The translations under genes and the position numbers were made by a program. A stretch of DNA of 64,000 bases from Mycolicibacterium flavescens (GTDB lineage Bacteria > Actinomycetota > Actinomycetes > Mycobacteriales > Mycobacteriaceae), in assembly GCF_001722335.1 (NCBI RefSeq), contig NZ_MIHA01000005.1, forward strand, positions 62,001 to 126,000, read 5' to 3'. Below, piece by piece: positions 40,186 through 50,655 of this stretch (position 1 is the first letter of the stretch; every line of letters begins with the position of its first letter). The notes beneath the pieces are model-generated. The model was not told the origin of the DNA and ran no database searches. It was given only the letters and a program-made list of their open reading frames with translations.

Positions 40186-41562
40186 ATGACGTCGGAGGCG
40201 GACACCAGGTCGCGGTGGATTCTCGCGGCCGTGGCGCTGGCCTTGTTCTGCGTACAGATCGACTACTTCGCGATGAACCTGGCGCTGCCGCGGATTGCCG
40301 CGGAGTTCGACCGCAGCGCGACGGATCTGCAGTGGCTGGTCAGCGCGTACATGCTGGCGTTGGGCGCATTCATGGTCCCCGCGGGCCGCATCGGTGACAT
40401 CTTCGGGCGCCGCCGCGCGCTGCTGTGCGGGATCGCGCTGTTCGGTGTGGCGTCGGTGGCGTGTGCGCTGGCGCCGTCGGCGCTGCTGCTCATCGCGTTT
40501 CGGGTGCTGCAGGGTATCGGCGCGGCGTTCATCTTCCCGGTGTCGGTCAGCGTGCTGACCAACGCCTACGGTTCCGCACGCGCAGGCAAGTCGATCGGAA
40601 CCGCCTACGGCATAGCCGCTTTGGGCAACGCCGCCGGCCCGCTGGTCGGGGGTCTGCTCACCGACTCCGTCGGCTGGCGGTGGATCTTCTGGTTGAACGT
40701 CCCGCTCACGCTGGTGTCTCTGGCGATCGCGGCACGGACGGTCACCGAGTCGTTCGACGAGACGGCGCCGCGTCACCTCGACGTGACTGGGCTGGCGTTG
40801 ATCAGCACCGGAATCGGCCTGTTCACACTGACTTTCGACCGGGCTCCGGAATGGGGTTGGGTGTCGGGCTGGACGTTGGGCGCGTTCGCGGTCTCGGTGG
40901 CGACGCTGGCAGCTTTCGTCGTCGTGGAGCGGCGGGCACGGTGGCCGCTGGTCGACCTCGCGCTGCTGGGCAACCCGCGGTTCACGCTGCTCGTCGTCGC
41001 CGGCACCGTCGCCAACGTCGCTTACGTCGTCACGATCTTCGTGTCCACGTTGTTCATGCAGCAGGTCCTGGGGCTCGACCCGTTGGCCGCGGGGTTGGCG
41101 TTCCTGGGCCCGTCGGTCGGCGCCGCGGCGGGCGGATGGTTGGCCGGGCGGCTCGCGGCGCGTCGTTCACCGGCGCTGGTGATGGGCACGACGATCGTGC
41201 TGGCCGCGTTCAGCGTGGCCGCGTTGGCGCTCTCGGGTGGGTGGATCGCCTATCTGGCGGCACTGACGGCCGGCGGCGCGACGCTGGGTTTGGTGTACGC
41301 GTTCACCACGGTCGCGACGCAGGCCGTCGTCCGGCCCGAGCGCGCCGGGGAGGCGGCGGGAATCACGCTGACGGTACTGGTGTCGGTGGCCGGCGTGGGG
41401 GTGGCCGTCGCGGGCACCGCGCTGGAAGTGTTGCAGAGCAACGGTTTTCCGGCGGCCGACGCCTCACAAACCGTGCTGACGGTGCTGGCCGCGCTGTTGC
41501 TCGCCGCGGGTGCCGCGGTGTTGTGGACTACTCGGCCGGTACCGTCGCGCCCAGCGGCGTGA
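40186..41562 (+). CDS. MFS exporter, DHA2 (EmrB/QacA) type
   Basis: A 458-aa transporter with thirteen to fourteen helices. Motif A is GRIGDIFGRRRALLCG (about 63-78) and motif C ALGNAAGPLVGGLL (about 145-158) is intact, which marks a proton-linked exporter. I chose ATG 40186, since the upstream frame runs through the divergent SHOCT gene start. No regulator is adjacent. Its 3' end overlaps the cutinase gene by 35 bp tail to tail. Substrate is unknown. Confidence 0.87.
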   Translation: MTSEADTRSRWILAAVALALFCVQIDYFAMNLALPRIAAEFDRSATDLQWLVSAYMLALGAFMVPAGRIGDIFGRRRALLCGIALFGVASVACALAPSALLLIAFRVLQGIGAAFIFPVSVSVLTNAYGSARAGKSIGTAYGIAALGNAAGPLVGGLLTDSVGWRWIFWLNVPLTLVSLAIAARTVTESFDETAPRHLDVTGLALISTGIGLFTLTFDRAPEWGWVSGWTLGAFAVSVATLAAFVVVERRARWPLVDLALLGNPRFTLLVVAGTVANVAYVVTIFVSTLFMQQVLGLDPLAAGLAFLGPSVGAAAGGWLAGRLAARRSPALVMGTTIVLAAFSVAALALSGGWIAYLAALTAGGATLGLVYAFTTVATQAVVRPERAGEAAGITLTVLVSVAGVGVAVAGTALEVLQSNGFPAADASQTVLTVLAALLLAAGAAVLWTTRPVPSRPAA

Positions 41563-42376
41563 CCGGCTGGGCTTCGGGTGCGACGGGCGCGCCGCCGAGG
41601 AGCTGATACAGCGGCTGCGTCCAGCGGTAGCCGCCGCTGGCGGTGGTGTAGCTGGTGTGGATCATGGTGGCGACCTTCGACACCTCTTCGGCTTCGGGGT
41701 CGTAGTCGCAGACGGCGTCGCCGAGTTCGCACACGCTGATCGTGCGGGCGCCGATCTCCGGCGGAAGGCCCTGCGGGGCGCGGGCCAGGATCGGCCAGTC
41801 CTGCGCGACGCCCTTGCCGGCGCCGGGGACCGCGGTGACCGAGCCGATGTTGAACGTCGTGTCGGTCGGCAGCCGGTCACCATCGGCGATCAGCAGCGCA
41901 CCCGCGACGTTCGGGTTGGCCCCGAGCGCGTGCAGGTTGCGGTGCACGACCATCGCGCCCTGCGAGTAACCCGCGAAGATGACCTTCGATGCCGGGCACT
42001 TCGCCGAGAACGCCGCATACTGGGCGTTGAGCGCGGTCGCACCGGTGTCGACGCTGCCCATGAAACCGAGCCAGTCGCCGACTCCGCCGTCGTCGTCGGG
42101 AACCGCGACCGCGGGATACTCGACGGCTTCGGCGGTCATCGTGCGCCCGTCGGCGGCGACCAGTTGCTGCAGATCGAGGAACGACTGGTAGACGTCGTCG
42201 CCCATGCCCGCGTTGGCGGTCAGGTTGCCGTCGCGCTGGCCGGAGCCGGCCGCGCCGAACCAGTGCACGTCGGGGCAGCCCGGGTCGGCCGAAGCCAGGG
42301 ACATGCCCGACATTCCTGCGAACGCGGCACCCGCGACCGCTGCGGCGCTGGCGAACGCAGTGAGACGACCGAACAT
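41528..42376 (-). CDS. Secreted cutinase-family serine esterase
   Basis: A 282-aa protein with a signal peptide (about 1-30, cleavage after SLASA). The alpha/beta hydrolase core has the nucleophile in GYSQGA (Ser near 138) and the C-terminal CELGDAVCDYD with the catalytic Asp and flanking cysteines, followed by a His (HTSY) that completes the triad. Members act on lipid esters, phospholipids or mycolate-linked substrates at the cell surface. I chose ATG 42376 because it directly starts the signal peptide. Confidence 0.9.
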   Translation of the reverse strand: MFGRLTAFASAAAVAGAAFAGMSGMSLASADPGCPDVHWFGAAGSGQRDGNLTANAGMGDDVYQSFLDLQQLVAADGRTMTAEAVEYPAVAVPDDDGGVGDWLGFMGSVDTGATALNAQYAAFSAKCPASKVIFAGYSQGAMVVHRNLHALGANPNVAGALLIADGDRLPTDTTFNIGSVTAVPGAGKGVAQDWPILARAPQGLPPEIGARTISVCELGDAVCDYDPEAEEVSKVATMIHTSYTTASGGYRWTQPLYQLLGGAPVAPEAQPVTPLGATVPAE

Positions 42377-42566
42377 GAAACCCTTACCTTCCTGGCCCGA
42401 CCAGGGCATACGCGAAGTACATCGGTCGCGCAGGTGTCGGCGTTACAGCTGAGGCGCCCGCTTGCCCTCGAGCCGCCGACTTCGACGCCAGGGTCGTTAC
42501 TCGTCGACAATCGCGACCCTCACGCAGAAATCGGCGCACAAGAACAGCCGCGCCAAACACACGAAA

Positions 42567-42594
42567 GCGGCGCCCACCCGAAGGTGAGCGCCGC
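42567..42594 (-). terminator. Terminator of the rpsL-rpsG-fusA-tuf operon
   Basis: On the minus strand GCGGCGCTCACC-TTCG-GGTGGGCGCCGC forms a 12-bp stem (one G-T pair) with a TTCG tetraloop, followed by TTTCGTGTGTTTG. It starts 15 bp after the tuf stop. The rest of 42377-42609 holds the cutinase upstream region; no other gene is seen there. Confidence 0.88.
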
Positions 42595-42609
42595 AATCGC
42601 GTACTGGTC

Positions 42610-43800
<1,191 letters not shown>

Positions 43801-43890
43801 TGTGTGGTCCTCCTGGACTGTGTTGGTGCTTCTTCTAAAAGCAGTGTTGATCTTTGCAGTTGTGCGGTCCCGCCAAACCGGCGGGCCAGT

Positions 43891-45996
43891 TTACTGACCC
43901 GTCGCCTTCGCGATGATCTCCTTCGACACCGTCGCCGGAACCTCGGCGTACGAGTCGAACACCATGGAGTAGTTCGCCCGGCCCTGGGTCTTCGACCGCA
44001 GGTCGCCGACGTAGCCGAACATCTCCGACAGCGGCACCAGCGCCTTGACGACGCGGGCACCGGCCCGCTCCTCCATGGCCTGGATCTGACCACGGCGGGA
44101 GTTCAGGTCACCGATCACTTCACCCATGTAGTCCTCGGGCGTGGTCACTTCGACCGCCATGATCGGCTCGAGGATCACCGGCTGAGCCGCTTGCGCGGCC
44201 TTCTTCAGCACCTGTGAACCCGCGACTTTGAAGGCCATTTCCGACGAGTCCACCTCGTGGTAGGCGCCGTCGAGCAGCGTCACCTTGAGGTTGACCAGCG
44301 GGTAGCCGGCCAGCACGCCGTACTGCATGGCGTCCTGGGCGCCGGCATCGACCGACGGGATGTACTCGCGCGGGATACGACCGCCGGTGACCTTGTTCTC
44401 GAACTCGTAGGTCGCTCCGTCCTCGCCGGTGAACGGCTCGAGGTCGATGAGCACCTTCGCGAACTGACCGGACCCACCCGTCTGCTTCTTGTGGGTGAAC
44501 TCGACCTTCTCGACCTTGCGCTTGATGGTCTCGCGGTAAGCCACCTGCGGCTTGCCGACATTGGCCTCGACCTTGAACTCGCGCTTCATGCGGTCGACGA
44601 GGATGTCGAGGTGAAGCTCGCCCATACCGCCGATGACGGTCTGGCCGGTCTCCTGGTCGAGGTGAACCTTGAACGTCGGATCCTCTTCGGCCAGCTTCTG
44701 GATCGCCGTGCCGAGCTTCTCCTGGTCGCTCTTGGTCTTGGGCTCGATGGCCACCTCGATCACCGGGTCCGGGAACGTCATCGACTCGAGCACGATCTGC
44801 TCGTTGGCGTCGGACAGCGTGTCACCGGTGGTGGTGTCCTTGAGGCCGATCACCGCGTAGATGTGCCCCGCCGACGCCCGCTCAACCGGGTTCTCCTTGT
44901 TGGCGTGCATCTGGAACAGCTTGCCCAGCCGCTCCTTCTTGCCCTTGGTGGAGTTGATGACCTGCGAACCGGACTCGACGGTGCCGGAGTACACGCGGAC
45001 GTAGGTCAGCTTGCCGAAGAACGGGTGCACCGCGATCTTGAACGCCAGCGCCGAGAACGGCTCGTCGACCGACGGCTTGCGGCTGATCGCCTCGTCCTCC
45101 TTGCCGGGCACGTGACCCTGCACGGACTCCACGTCCAGCGGCGACGGCAGGTAGTCGATGACCGCGTCGAGCATGGGCTGCACGCCCTTGTTCTTGAACG
45201 CGCTGCCGCACAGCACCGGGTACAGCTCCGAGTTGACGGTCAGCTTGCGGATCGCGGCCTTGATCTCGTCGACCGAGATCTCCTCGCCGCCCGCGTACTT
45301 GTCCAGCAGATCCTCGTCGGTCTCGGCGACCGCCTCGATCAGCTTGGTGCGGTACTCCTCGGCCTTCTCGGCCAGGTCGGCGGGGATCTCCTCGACCTCG
45401 TACTTCTCGCCGAGGGCGGTCTCGCCGCGCCACACCTTGGCGCGCATCTCGACCAGGTCGACGACGCCGATGAAGTCGTTCTCCGCGCCGATCGGCAGCT
45501 GGATCACCAGCGGGGTGGCGCCCAGGCGCTCCTCGATGGTGCGCACGGTGAAGTAGAAGTCCGCGCCGAGCTTGTCCATCTTGTTGACGAAGCAGATGCG
45601 CGGCACGTCGTACTTGTCGGCCTGGCGCCACACCTGCTCGGACTGCGGCTCGACACCTTCCTTGCCGTCGAAGACGGCCACCGCACCGTCGAGCACGCGC
45701 AGGCTGCGCTCCACCTCGACGGTGAAGTCGACGTGGCCCGGGGTGTCGATGATGTTGATCTGGTTGTCGTTCCAGAAGCACGTCACGGCCGCGGAGGTGA
45801 TGGTGATCCCCCGCTCCTGCTCCTGTTCCATCCAGTCGGTGGTCGAAGCGCCGTCGTGCGTCTCACCGATCTTGTAGTTGACGCCGGTGTAGTACAGGAT
45901 GCGTTCGGTCGTCGTGGTCTTACCGGCATCGATGTGCGCCATGATGCCGATGTTGCGGACCTTGTTCAGGTCGGTAAGCACGTCCTTCTGTGCCAC
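43891..45996 (-). CDS. fusA: Elongation factor G
   Basis: A 701-aa translocase GTPase. N-terminal [28 protein letters not shown], and [10 protein letters not shown] are the G motifs; domains II to V follow with the conserved [18 protein letters not shown] and the C-terminal [22 protein letters not shown]. The GTG start at 45996 is followed by [19 protein letters not shown]. It lies 87 bp after rpsG, the largest gap inside the operon, which holds a small hairpin. Confidence 0.98.
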   Translation of the reverse strand: MAQKDVLTDLNKVRNIGIMAHIDAGKTTTTERILYYTGVNYKIGETHDGASTTDWMEQEQERGITITSAAVTCFWNDNQINIIDTPGHVDFTVEVERSLRVLDGAVAVFDGKEGVEPQSEQVWRQADKYDVPRICFVNKMDKLGADFYFTVRTIEERLGATPLVIQLPIGAENDFIGVVDLVEMRAKVWRGETALGEKYEVEEIPADLAEKAEEYRTKLIEAVAETDEDLLDKYAGGEEISVDEIKAAIRKLTVNSELYPVLCGSAFKNKGVQPMLDAVIDYLPSPLDVESVQGHVPGKEDEAISRKPSVDEPFSALAFKIAVHPFFGKLTYVRVYSGTVESGSQVINSTKGKKERLGKLFQMHANKENPVERASAGHIYAVIGLKDTTTGDTLSDANEQIVLESMTFPDPVIEVAIEPKTKSDQEKLGTAIQKLAEEDPTFKVHLDQETGQTVIGGMGELHLDILVDRMKREFKVEANVGKPQVAYRETIKRKVEKVEFTHKKQTGGSGQFAKVLIDLEPFTGEDGATYEFENKVTGGRIPREYIPSVDAGAQDAMQYGVLAGYPLVNLKVTLLDGAYHEVDSSEMAFKVAGSQVLKKAAQAAQPVILEPIMAVEVTTPEDYMGEVIGDLNSRRGQIQAMEERAGARVVKALVPLSEMFGYVGDLRSKTQGRANYSMVFDSYAEVPATVSKEIIAKATGQ

Positions 45997-46045
45997 AGCA
46001 TTCCCTTCGGGAAGTAAACGGTCTAAAGGCTGGTCTGGATCGCCG

Positions 46046-46076
46046 AGCTCGCTACGCTCACGCGCCGAAGCGAGCT
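46046..46076. repeat. Small hairpin between rpsG and fusA
   Basis: AGCTCGCT (46046-46053) and AGCGAGCT (46069-46076) form an 8-bp stem in the 87-bp gap between rpsG and fusA. No T run follows on the minus strand, so it could be an RNA processing or stability element. Function is not shown. Confidence 0.45.
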
Positions 46077-46083
46077 TCGACGC

Positions 46084-46554
46084 TCACCAGCGGTAGTGCG
46101 CGAACGCGCGGTTCGCCTCGGCCATCTTGTGGGTGTCCTCACGCCGCTTCACGGCGGCACCCAGGCCGTTGCTGGCGTCGAGGATCTCGTTCGCCAGGCG
46201 CTCGATCATGGTCTTTTCGCGGCGGGCCTTGGAGAAGCTGACCAACCAGCGCAGCGCCAGGGTGACCGAACGATCCGGACGCACCTCGACGGGAACCTGG
46301 TAGGTCGCACCACCGACGCGGCGGCTGCGGACCTCGAGGGCCGGCTTGACGTTGTCCAGAGCGCGCTTGAGGGTGACCACCGGATCGGTGCCGGTCTTCT
46401 CACGAGCCTGTTCGAGCGCTCCATAAACAATGCGCTCGGCCAGAGATTTCTTCCCGTCCAGCAGAACCTTGTTGACCAGCTGGGTGACCAGCTGCGACCC
46501 GTAGACCGGGTCGTTGACCAACGGACGCTTGGGCGCGGGTCCCTTGCGCGGCAT
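46084..46554 (-). CDS. rpsG: 30S ribosomal protein S7 (uS7)
   Basis: A 156-aa protein initiating assembly of the 16S 3' domain. Start [20 protein letters not shown], then [23 protein letters not shown] and [18 protein letters not shown] are standard. Its start codon shares a base with the rpsL stop (TGATG). Confidence 0.98.
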   Translation of the reverse strand: MPRKGPAPKRPLVNDPVYGSQLVTQLVNKVLLDGKKSLAERIVYGALEQAREKTGTDPVVTLKRALDNVKPALEVRSRRVGGATYQVPVEVRPDRSVTLALRWLVSFSKARREKTMIERLANEILDASNGLGAAVKRREDTHKMAEANRAFAHYRW

Positions 46555-46928
46555 CAGCTCTTCTCCTTCTTCGCGCCGTAGCGGCTCCGGGCCTGCTTGC
46601 GGTTCTTGACGCCCTGGGTGTCGAGCGAACCGCGGATGATCTTGTAGCGCACACCCGGCAGGTCCTTCACACGGCCGCCGCGCACGAGCACCATCGAGTG
46701 CTCCTGCAGGTTGTGGCCCTCGCCCGGGATGTAGGCGGTGACCTCGACGGCGCTGGTCAGCTTGACGCGAGCGACCTTACGAAGCGCCGAGTTCGGCTTC
46801 TTCGGGGTGGTGGTGTACACGCGTGTGCACACTCCGCGGCGCTGCGGGCTGCCCTTGAGGGCCGCGGTCTTCGCCTTGGCGGGCTTGTCGTGGCGACCCT
46901 TGCGGACCAGCTGCTGGATGGTTGGCAT
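46554..46928 (-). CDS. rpsL: 30S ribosomal protein S12 (uS12)
   Basis: A 124-aa decoding-centre protein, first gene of the operon. It starts [16 protein letters not shown]. The streptomycin-determining residues are Lys43 (in TTTPKKPNS) and Lys88 (in GGRVKDLPG), both the wild-type, drug-susceptible form. The leader of about 240 nt is described separately. Confidence 0.98.
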   Translation of the reverse strand: MPTIQQLVRKGRHDKPAKAKTAALKGSPQRRGVCTRVYTTTPKKPNSALRKVARVKLTSAVEVTAYIPGEGHNLQEHSMVLVRGGRVKDLPGVRYKIIRGSLDTQGVKNRKQARSRYGAKKEKS

Positions 46929-47017
46929 CTACCGGCTTCCTGTGTTGCGTTCCTGCGTTGTTGCTAAGTCGTTCGTCGTTCAAAGTCTCTGTACTGCTGT
47001 TTTGTCCCGGTCACGTA

Positions 47018-47038
47018 CCCCGCGATCGGGTGTGTCGC
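47018..47038 (-). promoter_or_regulatory. Leader element shared with the S10 operon
   Basis: On the transcribed strand this reads GCGACACACCCGATCGCGGG plus one further G, differing at one base of 21 from the copy at 13242-13262. It lies 90-110 nt upstream of the rpsL start. Both copies are followed by ACAG-rich sequence. The interval 46929-47239 otherwise holds only this leader and its promoter. Confidence 0.6.
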
Positions 47039-47171
47039 ACGCGTCCGCCCGAGACAACTCGGCATTGCCTCAAGTTCTCAAGGGCATGGCGACATGCGAA
47101 TAACCCGGCGTGCAGGCACGCTTGCGCTCCGAAACAGCCGCCAGCGCCTTATCTGCCAGGCACGATCGTCC

Positions 47172-47200
47172 ACAATACCAGCACCGGGGCAGCGCTCCAA
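47172..47200 (-). promoter_or_regulatory. Proposed promoter of the rpsL operon
   Basis: TTGGAG (47195-47200) and TATTGT (47172-47177) are separated by 17 bp on the minus strand, the same -35 and spacing as before rpsJ (TTTGGAGCG in both). Transcription would begin near 47165. Confidence 0.5.
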
Positions 47201-47239
47201 ACCCGTCGTACGCGCTCTAACCGCAGGTCAACGAACGTT

Positions 47240-47821
47240 CTACCGACGTTCCATTCCTGATGCCAGTCGCATCACCATATCGCTGTAGACCGCATCGCTG
47301 TCGATACCCTCCATCGCGCCGGTCATCTCGAGCAGCACGAAGCCGTGCATCGCCGACCAGAACTCCAGCGCCGCATAGAACGCGTTCTCACCTTCGAGCC
47401 CGTAGGACGCCAGCACCGCGATCACCGGTTCGGCGGCCGCCCGGGTGGCCTCGGTGAAGTCGGGATCGTCGCCGCCCAGCGGCATCCGGGTGAACGCCGA
47501 GTACCGGCCCGGGTGGTGGTGGGCGTAGCTGCGGTAGGCACTGGCCATCGCGGTCACCGCGTCGTCTCGGGTGCGGCCCTCGGCCACGTTGGTGAGCATC
47601 CCGATGATGTCGCCGACGACCCGCATCCGCACGGTGCGGCGCAGGTCATCGAGGCTGTGGACGTGGTTGTACAGCGACGGCCCCTTGGTGCCGAGCTGGG
47701 TGGCCAGGGCGTTGATGGTCAGCGCGTCCCAGCCGTCGCGGTCCAGGAACGTCAGCGCCGCGTTGACGATCGAGTCGCGGCTGAGCCGGGGGGCCTTGCG
47801 GGGGGTCGACGGCTGAGCCAT
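47240..47821 (-). CDS. TetR family regulator (Rv0681-like)
   Basis: A 193-aa regulator with an N-terminal helix-turn-helix (RDSIVNAALTFLDRDGWDALTINALATQLGTKGPSLYNHV in parts, about 12-58) and a C-terminal TetR_C domain. The ATG at 47821 was chosen for its ribosome binding site AGGGGGG. It lies upstream of rpsL in the same direction, as Rv0681 does in M. tuberculosis. Target is unknown. Confidence 0.87.
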   Translation of the reverse strand: MAQPSTPRKAPRLSRDSIVNAALTFLDRDGWDALTINALATQLGTKGPSLYNHVHSLDDLRRTVRMRVVGDIIGMLTNVAEGRTRDDAVTAMASAYRSYAHHHPGRYSAFTRMPLGGDDPDFTEATRAAAEPVIAVLASYGLEGENAFYAALEFWSAMHGFVLLEMTGAMEGIDSDAVYSDMVMRLASGMERR

Positions 47822-47894
47822 GCGCGCGCCCCCCTGCCGTGTCATCGATGCAAATGTGTCCCGGAGAAAAACTAACACCTCTAGTTCCCGGGAC

Positions 47895-48416
47895 TCAGTT
47901 GACGCGCTCCTGGCTGAGTTCCGCGAGTTGTTCGGTGATCGCGCACAGGTCGGGCAGCGAGGCCGGGTTGATGGTCTGGATCGACCAGGTGATGACGTCC
48001 TCGCCCTTGGCGACGTAGTAGCTGCACGCGTTGCCGTCGTACGCCTTGAAGCCCTTGTTGCCGTCCAGCGACAGCTCGGTCAGCGTGCGGCCGGCCTGCT
48101 GTTCGAGCTTGCGCTCGGTGTCCATGTCGCTGCCGCGGTACCACCACGTCGAGATGCCCATGCCGGCGCCGACGGTGCCGAACAGGGTGTCCTCCTGCCA
48201 GAAGCAGCCCGCGTCGCTGACGACGGCCTTGGTGAACTTCGCCGAGCCGACGGCCGCGGCGATGTCGGCATCGGTGATGCCGTTGCAGTCGACGCTGTTG
48301 AACCCGGCGGCGGTCGACGACGGCGGCTGCGCCGGTTCCTCGCCGGCGGAGCCGCACCCGGCCAGCGCCGCCACGCAGGCCGCGACCGCCCAGATTTTCA
48401 GGTGCCGGGAAGCCAT
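47895..48416 (-). CDS. DUF3558-type lipoprotein
   Basis: A 173-aa exported protein with a signal peptide and the lipobox LAGC (Cys21). Cysteines at about 44, 71 and 131 and the pattern DCNGITDADIAAAVG, GCFWQED, WWYRGS match the DUF3558 group (the LprB/LprC type of mycobacterial lipoprotein). It is probably coupled to the paralogue upstream: GTG 48422 overlaps that stop (GTGA), with ATG 48416 two codons later. Function is unknown; the envelope location is clear. Confidence 0.78.
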   Translation of the reverse strand: MASRHLKIWAVAACVAALAGCGSAGEEPAQPPSSTAAGFNSVDCNGITDADIAAAVGSAKFTKAVVSDAGCFWQEDTLFGTVGAGMGISTWWYRGSDMDTERKLEQQAGRTLTELSLDGNKGFKAYDGNACSYYVAKGEDVITWSIQTINPASLPDLCAITEQLAELSQERVN

Positions 48417-48418
48417 GG

Positions 48419-48952
48419 TCACAGGTCCGACTGCAGGGTCGCCGACAGCAGTTTTTCGGCGTCGACGCACGGGTTGCCGCCGGACTCGTCGCGCATCTGC
48501 ACCCACCAGCTGAGCACGCCGCTGCCGGCGGCCGCGGTGGCCGAGCAGGCCGCGCCGGTGACGTCGCGGCGCGCGGTGAACGCCGGGTGGCGTTCGACGA
48601 CGAGTTCGGTGACTTCGGCGCCGCGTTCGGCGGCCAGGCTGCGCTCGCGGTCGAGGCTGCCGGTCGCGAACCAGGAGAAGGTCAGGTCGATGGTCTGCTC
48701 GCCGCGGAACAGCACGTACTGGCAGACGGCGCCGCTGTAGGGGCGGCTGATGTTCTCGGCGGCCAGGGTCACGCGGATGGTGTCGTCGGAGAGCAGGCCG
48801 CAGCGGTCGTCGACGTAGCCGTAGTTGCGGTCGGGATCGGGGACGCCGGCCAGCGCGCGTTGCGCGTTTCCGTCGACGGTCTGAGCACACCCTGCCACCG
48901 TCAACATTGTTCCGACCGCCGCGACGAAAATCCGGCCGACCCGCCAACGCAT
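48419..48952 (-). CDS. DUF3558-type lipoprotein (paralogue)
   Basis: A 177-aa lipoprotein with lipobox VAGC (Cys22) after a hydrophobic signal. The pattern DRCGLLSDDTIRVTLAAENI, then CQYVLF, FSWFATGSLDRERSLAAERGAEV, ends in a Cys near 162. It is a tandem paralogue of the downstream gene, as in the lprB-lprC pair. Function is unknown. It is divergent from the DUF3060 gene at 49040. Confidence 0.78.
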   Translation of the reverse strand: MRWRVGRIFVAAVGTMLTVAGCAQTVDGNAQRALAGVPDPDRNYGYVDDRCGLLSDDTIRVTLAAENISRPYSGAVCQYVLFRGEQTIDLTFSWFATGSLDRERSLAAERGAEVTELVVERHPAFTARRDVTGAACSATAAAGSGVLSWWVQMRDESGGNPCVDAEKLLSATLQSDL

Positions 48953-49039
48953 CGCCGCTCACGGTACCCAGCGCAACCGTTAATAGCGACTCGGGTGAAC
49001 CTTGCAACGACCCGCACCGTGCGACGTACCCTTTCTGCC

Positions 49040-49474
49040 ATGACGTGGACTGTTGTAGCCCGCTCACTCGCGGCGTCGGCCATCGTGATCCCGCTGGCGG
49101 GGGTCGCGCCCAGCGCGCAGGCGGAGCCGGTGATCTGCAACCCGGTGCTGCGTCAGTGCGCCGACAACAGCGTCGTCGGGAGCGAGCGGGGCACCGACAC
49201 CCACATCACCGGCATCGGCATCGTCGATACGATCGACTGCAAGAACTCGACGCTTCTGGTCAACGGCGCCAACAATCAGATCACCGCGCTGGGCACGTGC
49301 TGGGCGGTGACGATGCAGGGCAACGGCAACATCGTCGTCGCCGACAACGTGATCAACGACGTCACGGTGTACGGCTGGGACCAGCAGGTGCTCTACAAGA
49401 ACGGCAACCCAGCCGTCGTGGACCGGGGTCGAGAACTCGGGATGACCAACCGCATCGATCGGGTGCCCGCATGA
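49040..49474 (+). CDS. Secreted DUF3060 protein
   Basis: A 144-aa exported protein with a signal peptide (about 1-28, cleavage after AQA). The body has the DUF3060 pattern of short beta units with NGANNQITALGTC and GNGNIVVADNVINDVTVYG. Four cysteines are present (near 33, 39, 66, 85). It overlaps the next gene by 4 nt (ATGA). Function is unknown. It is shaped like Rv0680c, whose neighbour Rv0679c is the lipoprotein. Confidence 0.75.
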   Translation: MTWTVVARSLAASAIVIPLAGVAPSAQAEPVICNPVLRQCADNSVVGSERGTDTHITGIGIVDTIDCKNSTLLVNGANNQITALGTCWAVTMQGNGNIVVADNVINDVTVYGWDQQVLYKNGNPAVVDRGRELGMTNRIDRVPA

Positions 49475-49866
49475 GCGCGCGGCTTGCGGTCGCCGGGGCC
49501 GTCGTGGCGCTGATGTTGGCCGGCTGCGGCGCCGAGAGCAGCGACACCAACACCCCGACGGCGACGGCGGGCTCGTCGGGCGCGCAGGTCGAGGTCGGCA
49601 ACACGATCAACTACGGGTCGTTCGGCACCACCGCCGAGATCGACTGTGCGGACGGCAAATCGCTGAACATCGGCGGGTCCAACAACACGCTGACGGTGAA
49701 GGGCACCTGCGCGAACGTCAACATCGGCGGCGCGGACAACAAGGTGATGTTCGACCGGATCGACAAGGAGATCAGCGTCGTCGGGCTCAACAACACGGTG
49801 ACTTACAAGGACGGCGACCCGAACGTCAACGACACCGGCAACAACAACACAATCACCAAGGGCTAG
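49471..49866 (+). CDS. DUF3060 lipoprotein
   Basis: A 131-aa lipoprotein with lipobox LAGC (Cys19), a Thr/Ser-rich linker, and a beta-repeat core: SLNIGGSNNTLTVKGTC, NVNIGGADNKVMFDRID, SVVGLNNTVTYKDGD. These asparagine ladders (SNN, ADN, LNN) suggest a small right-handed beta-helix. Translation is coupled to the previous gene. Function is unknown. Confidence 0.78.
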   Translation: MSARLAVAGAVVALMLAGCGAESSDTNTPTATAGSSGAQVEVGNTINYGSFGTTAEIDCADGKSLNIGGSNNTLTVKGTCANVNIGGADNKVMFDRIDKEISVVGLNNTVTYKDGDPNVNDTGNNNTITKG

Positions 49867-49889
49867 CCCCCGTTTCGGCGAGCGTGCGC

Positions 49890-50655
49890 TCACGCTTTCG
49901 CGCCGTGCCGCCCCGCCCCGGATGCGAATCGCGCTGCGCCCGCCAGGGATTCGGCGGCGACGCGCGACATGCTGCCGAACTCGAAGTCCATCGCCTCGGG
50001 TTCCGGGCGGCCCCACTGGTTGAGCGCCGACAACCGGTCGGCGCGCATGCACTGTTGCGGCAGCTCGGCCAGTTCGGCGGCGAGTTCCTCGGCGCGCTGA
50101 CGGGCCTGCCCCTTCGGCACCACCCGGTTCGCCAGCCCGATCGCCAGCGCTTCGGTCGCGTCGACCGCTCGGCCGGTCAGGATCAGGTCCATCGCGCGGC
50201 TGTGCCCGATCAACCGCGGCAGGCGAACGGTGCCGCCGTCGATCAGCGGCACCCCCCACCGGCGGCAGAACACGCCCATGACCGCGTCCTCTTCGACGAC
50301 GCGCAGATCGCACCACAGCGCCAGTTCCAGTCCGCCGGCGACCGTATCCGCTGACCGCCGCGATGACCGGCTTGGACAGCGTCATCCGGCTCGGCCCCAT
50401 CGGCCCGGGTCCGGTGCGGTGCACGGGGTTGGCGTCCGGCGTGCCGAACGCCTTGAGATCAGCTCCGGCGCAGAAGGTTTCGTTGTCCCCCCACAGCACG
50501 GCGACGGCCGCGTCGTCGTCCTTGTCGAACTCGTCGAACGCCGCGAACAGCTCTGCGGCCGCGGGACCGTTGACCGCGTTGCGCGCCGCGGCCCGGTCCA
50601 TGATCACCGTCGTCACCGGGCCGCTCTTTTCGACCCGCACTCCACCAGCCGTCAC
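49890..50655 (-). pseudogene. Enoyl-CoA hydratase (echA5-like), frameshifted
   Basis: The N-terminal half reads correctly from GTG 50655 (GPVTTVIMDRAAARNAVNGP, then NETFCAGADLKAFG) to SKPVIAAVSGY near 50345. The frame then shifts: AVAGGLELALWCDLRVVEEDAVMGVF, the rest of the crotonase core, continues in another frame to 49890. Where GGATACGCGGTCGCCGG would be expected the sequence is GGATACGGTCGCCGG, two bases short. The gene is therefore broken, or the assembly has a small error. The start overlaps the PaaX-like stop (GTGA). Confidence 0.85.

Noticed and set aside
44257..46017. Open frame of 586 codons antisense to fusA
   Set aside because: Same cause; repetitive Leu/Asp/Val composition and no ribosome binding site.
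46929..47239. Small ORFs in the rpsL leader as leader peptides
   Set aside because: None has a ribosome binding site with a plausible start and a regulatory codon run; the conserved motif is better explained at RNA or DNA level.
49872..49900. GAGCG/CGCTC repeat after the DUF3060 lipoprotein as a terminator
   Set aside because: The stem is 5 bp with no T run; too weak to call.
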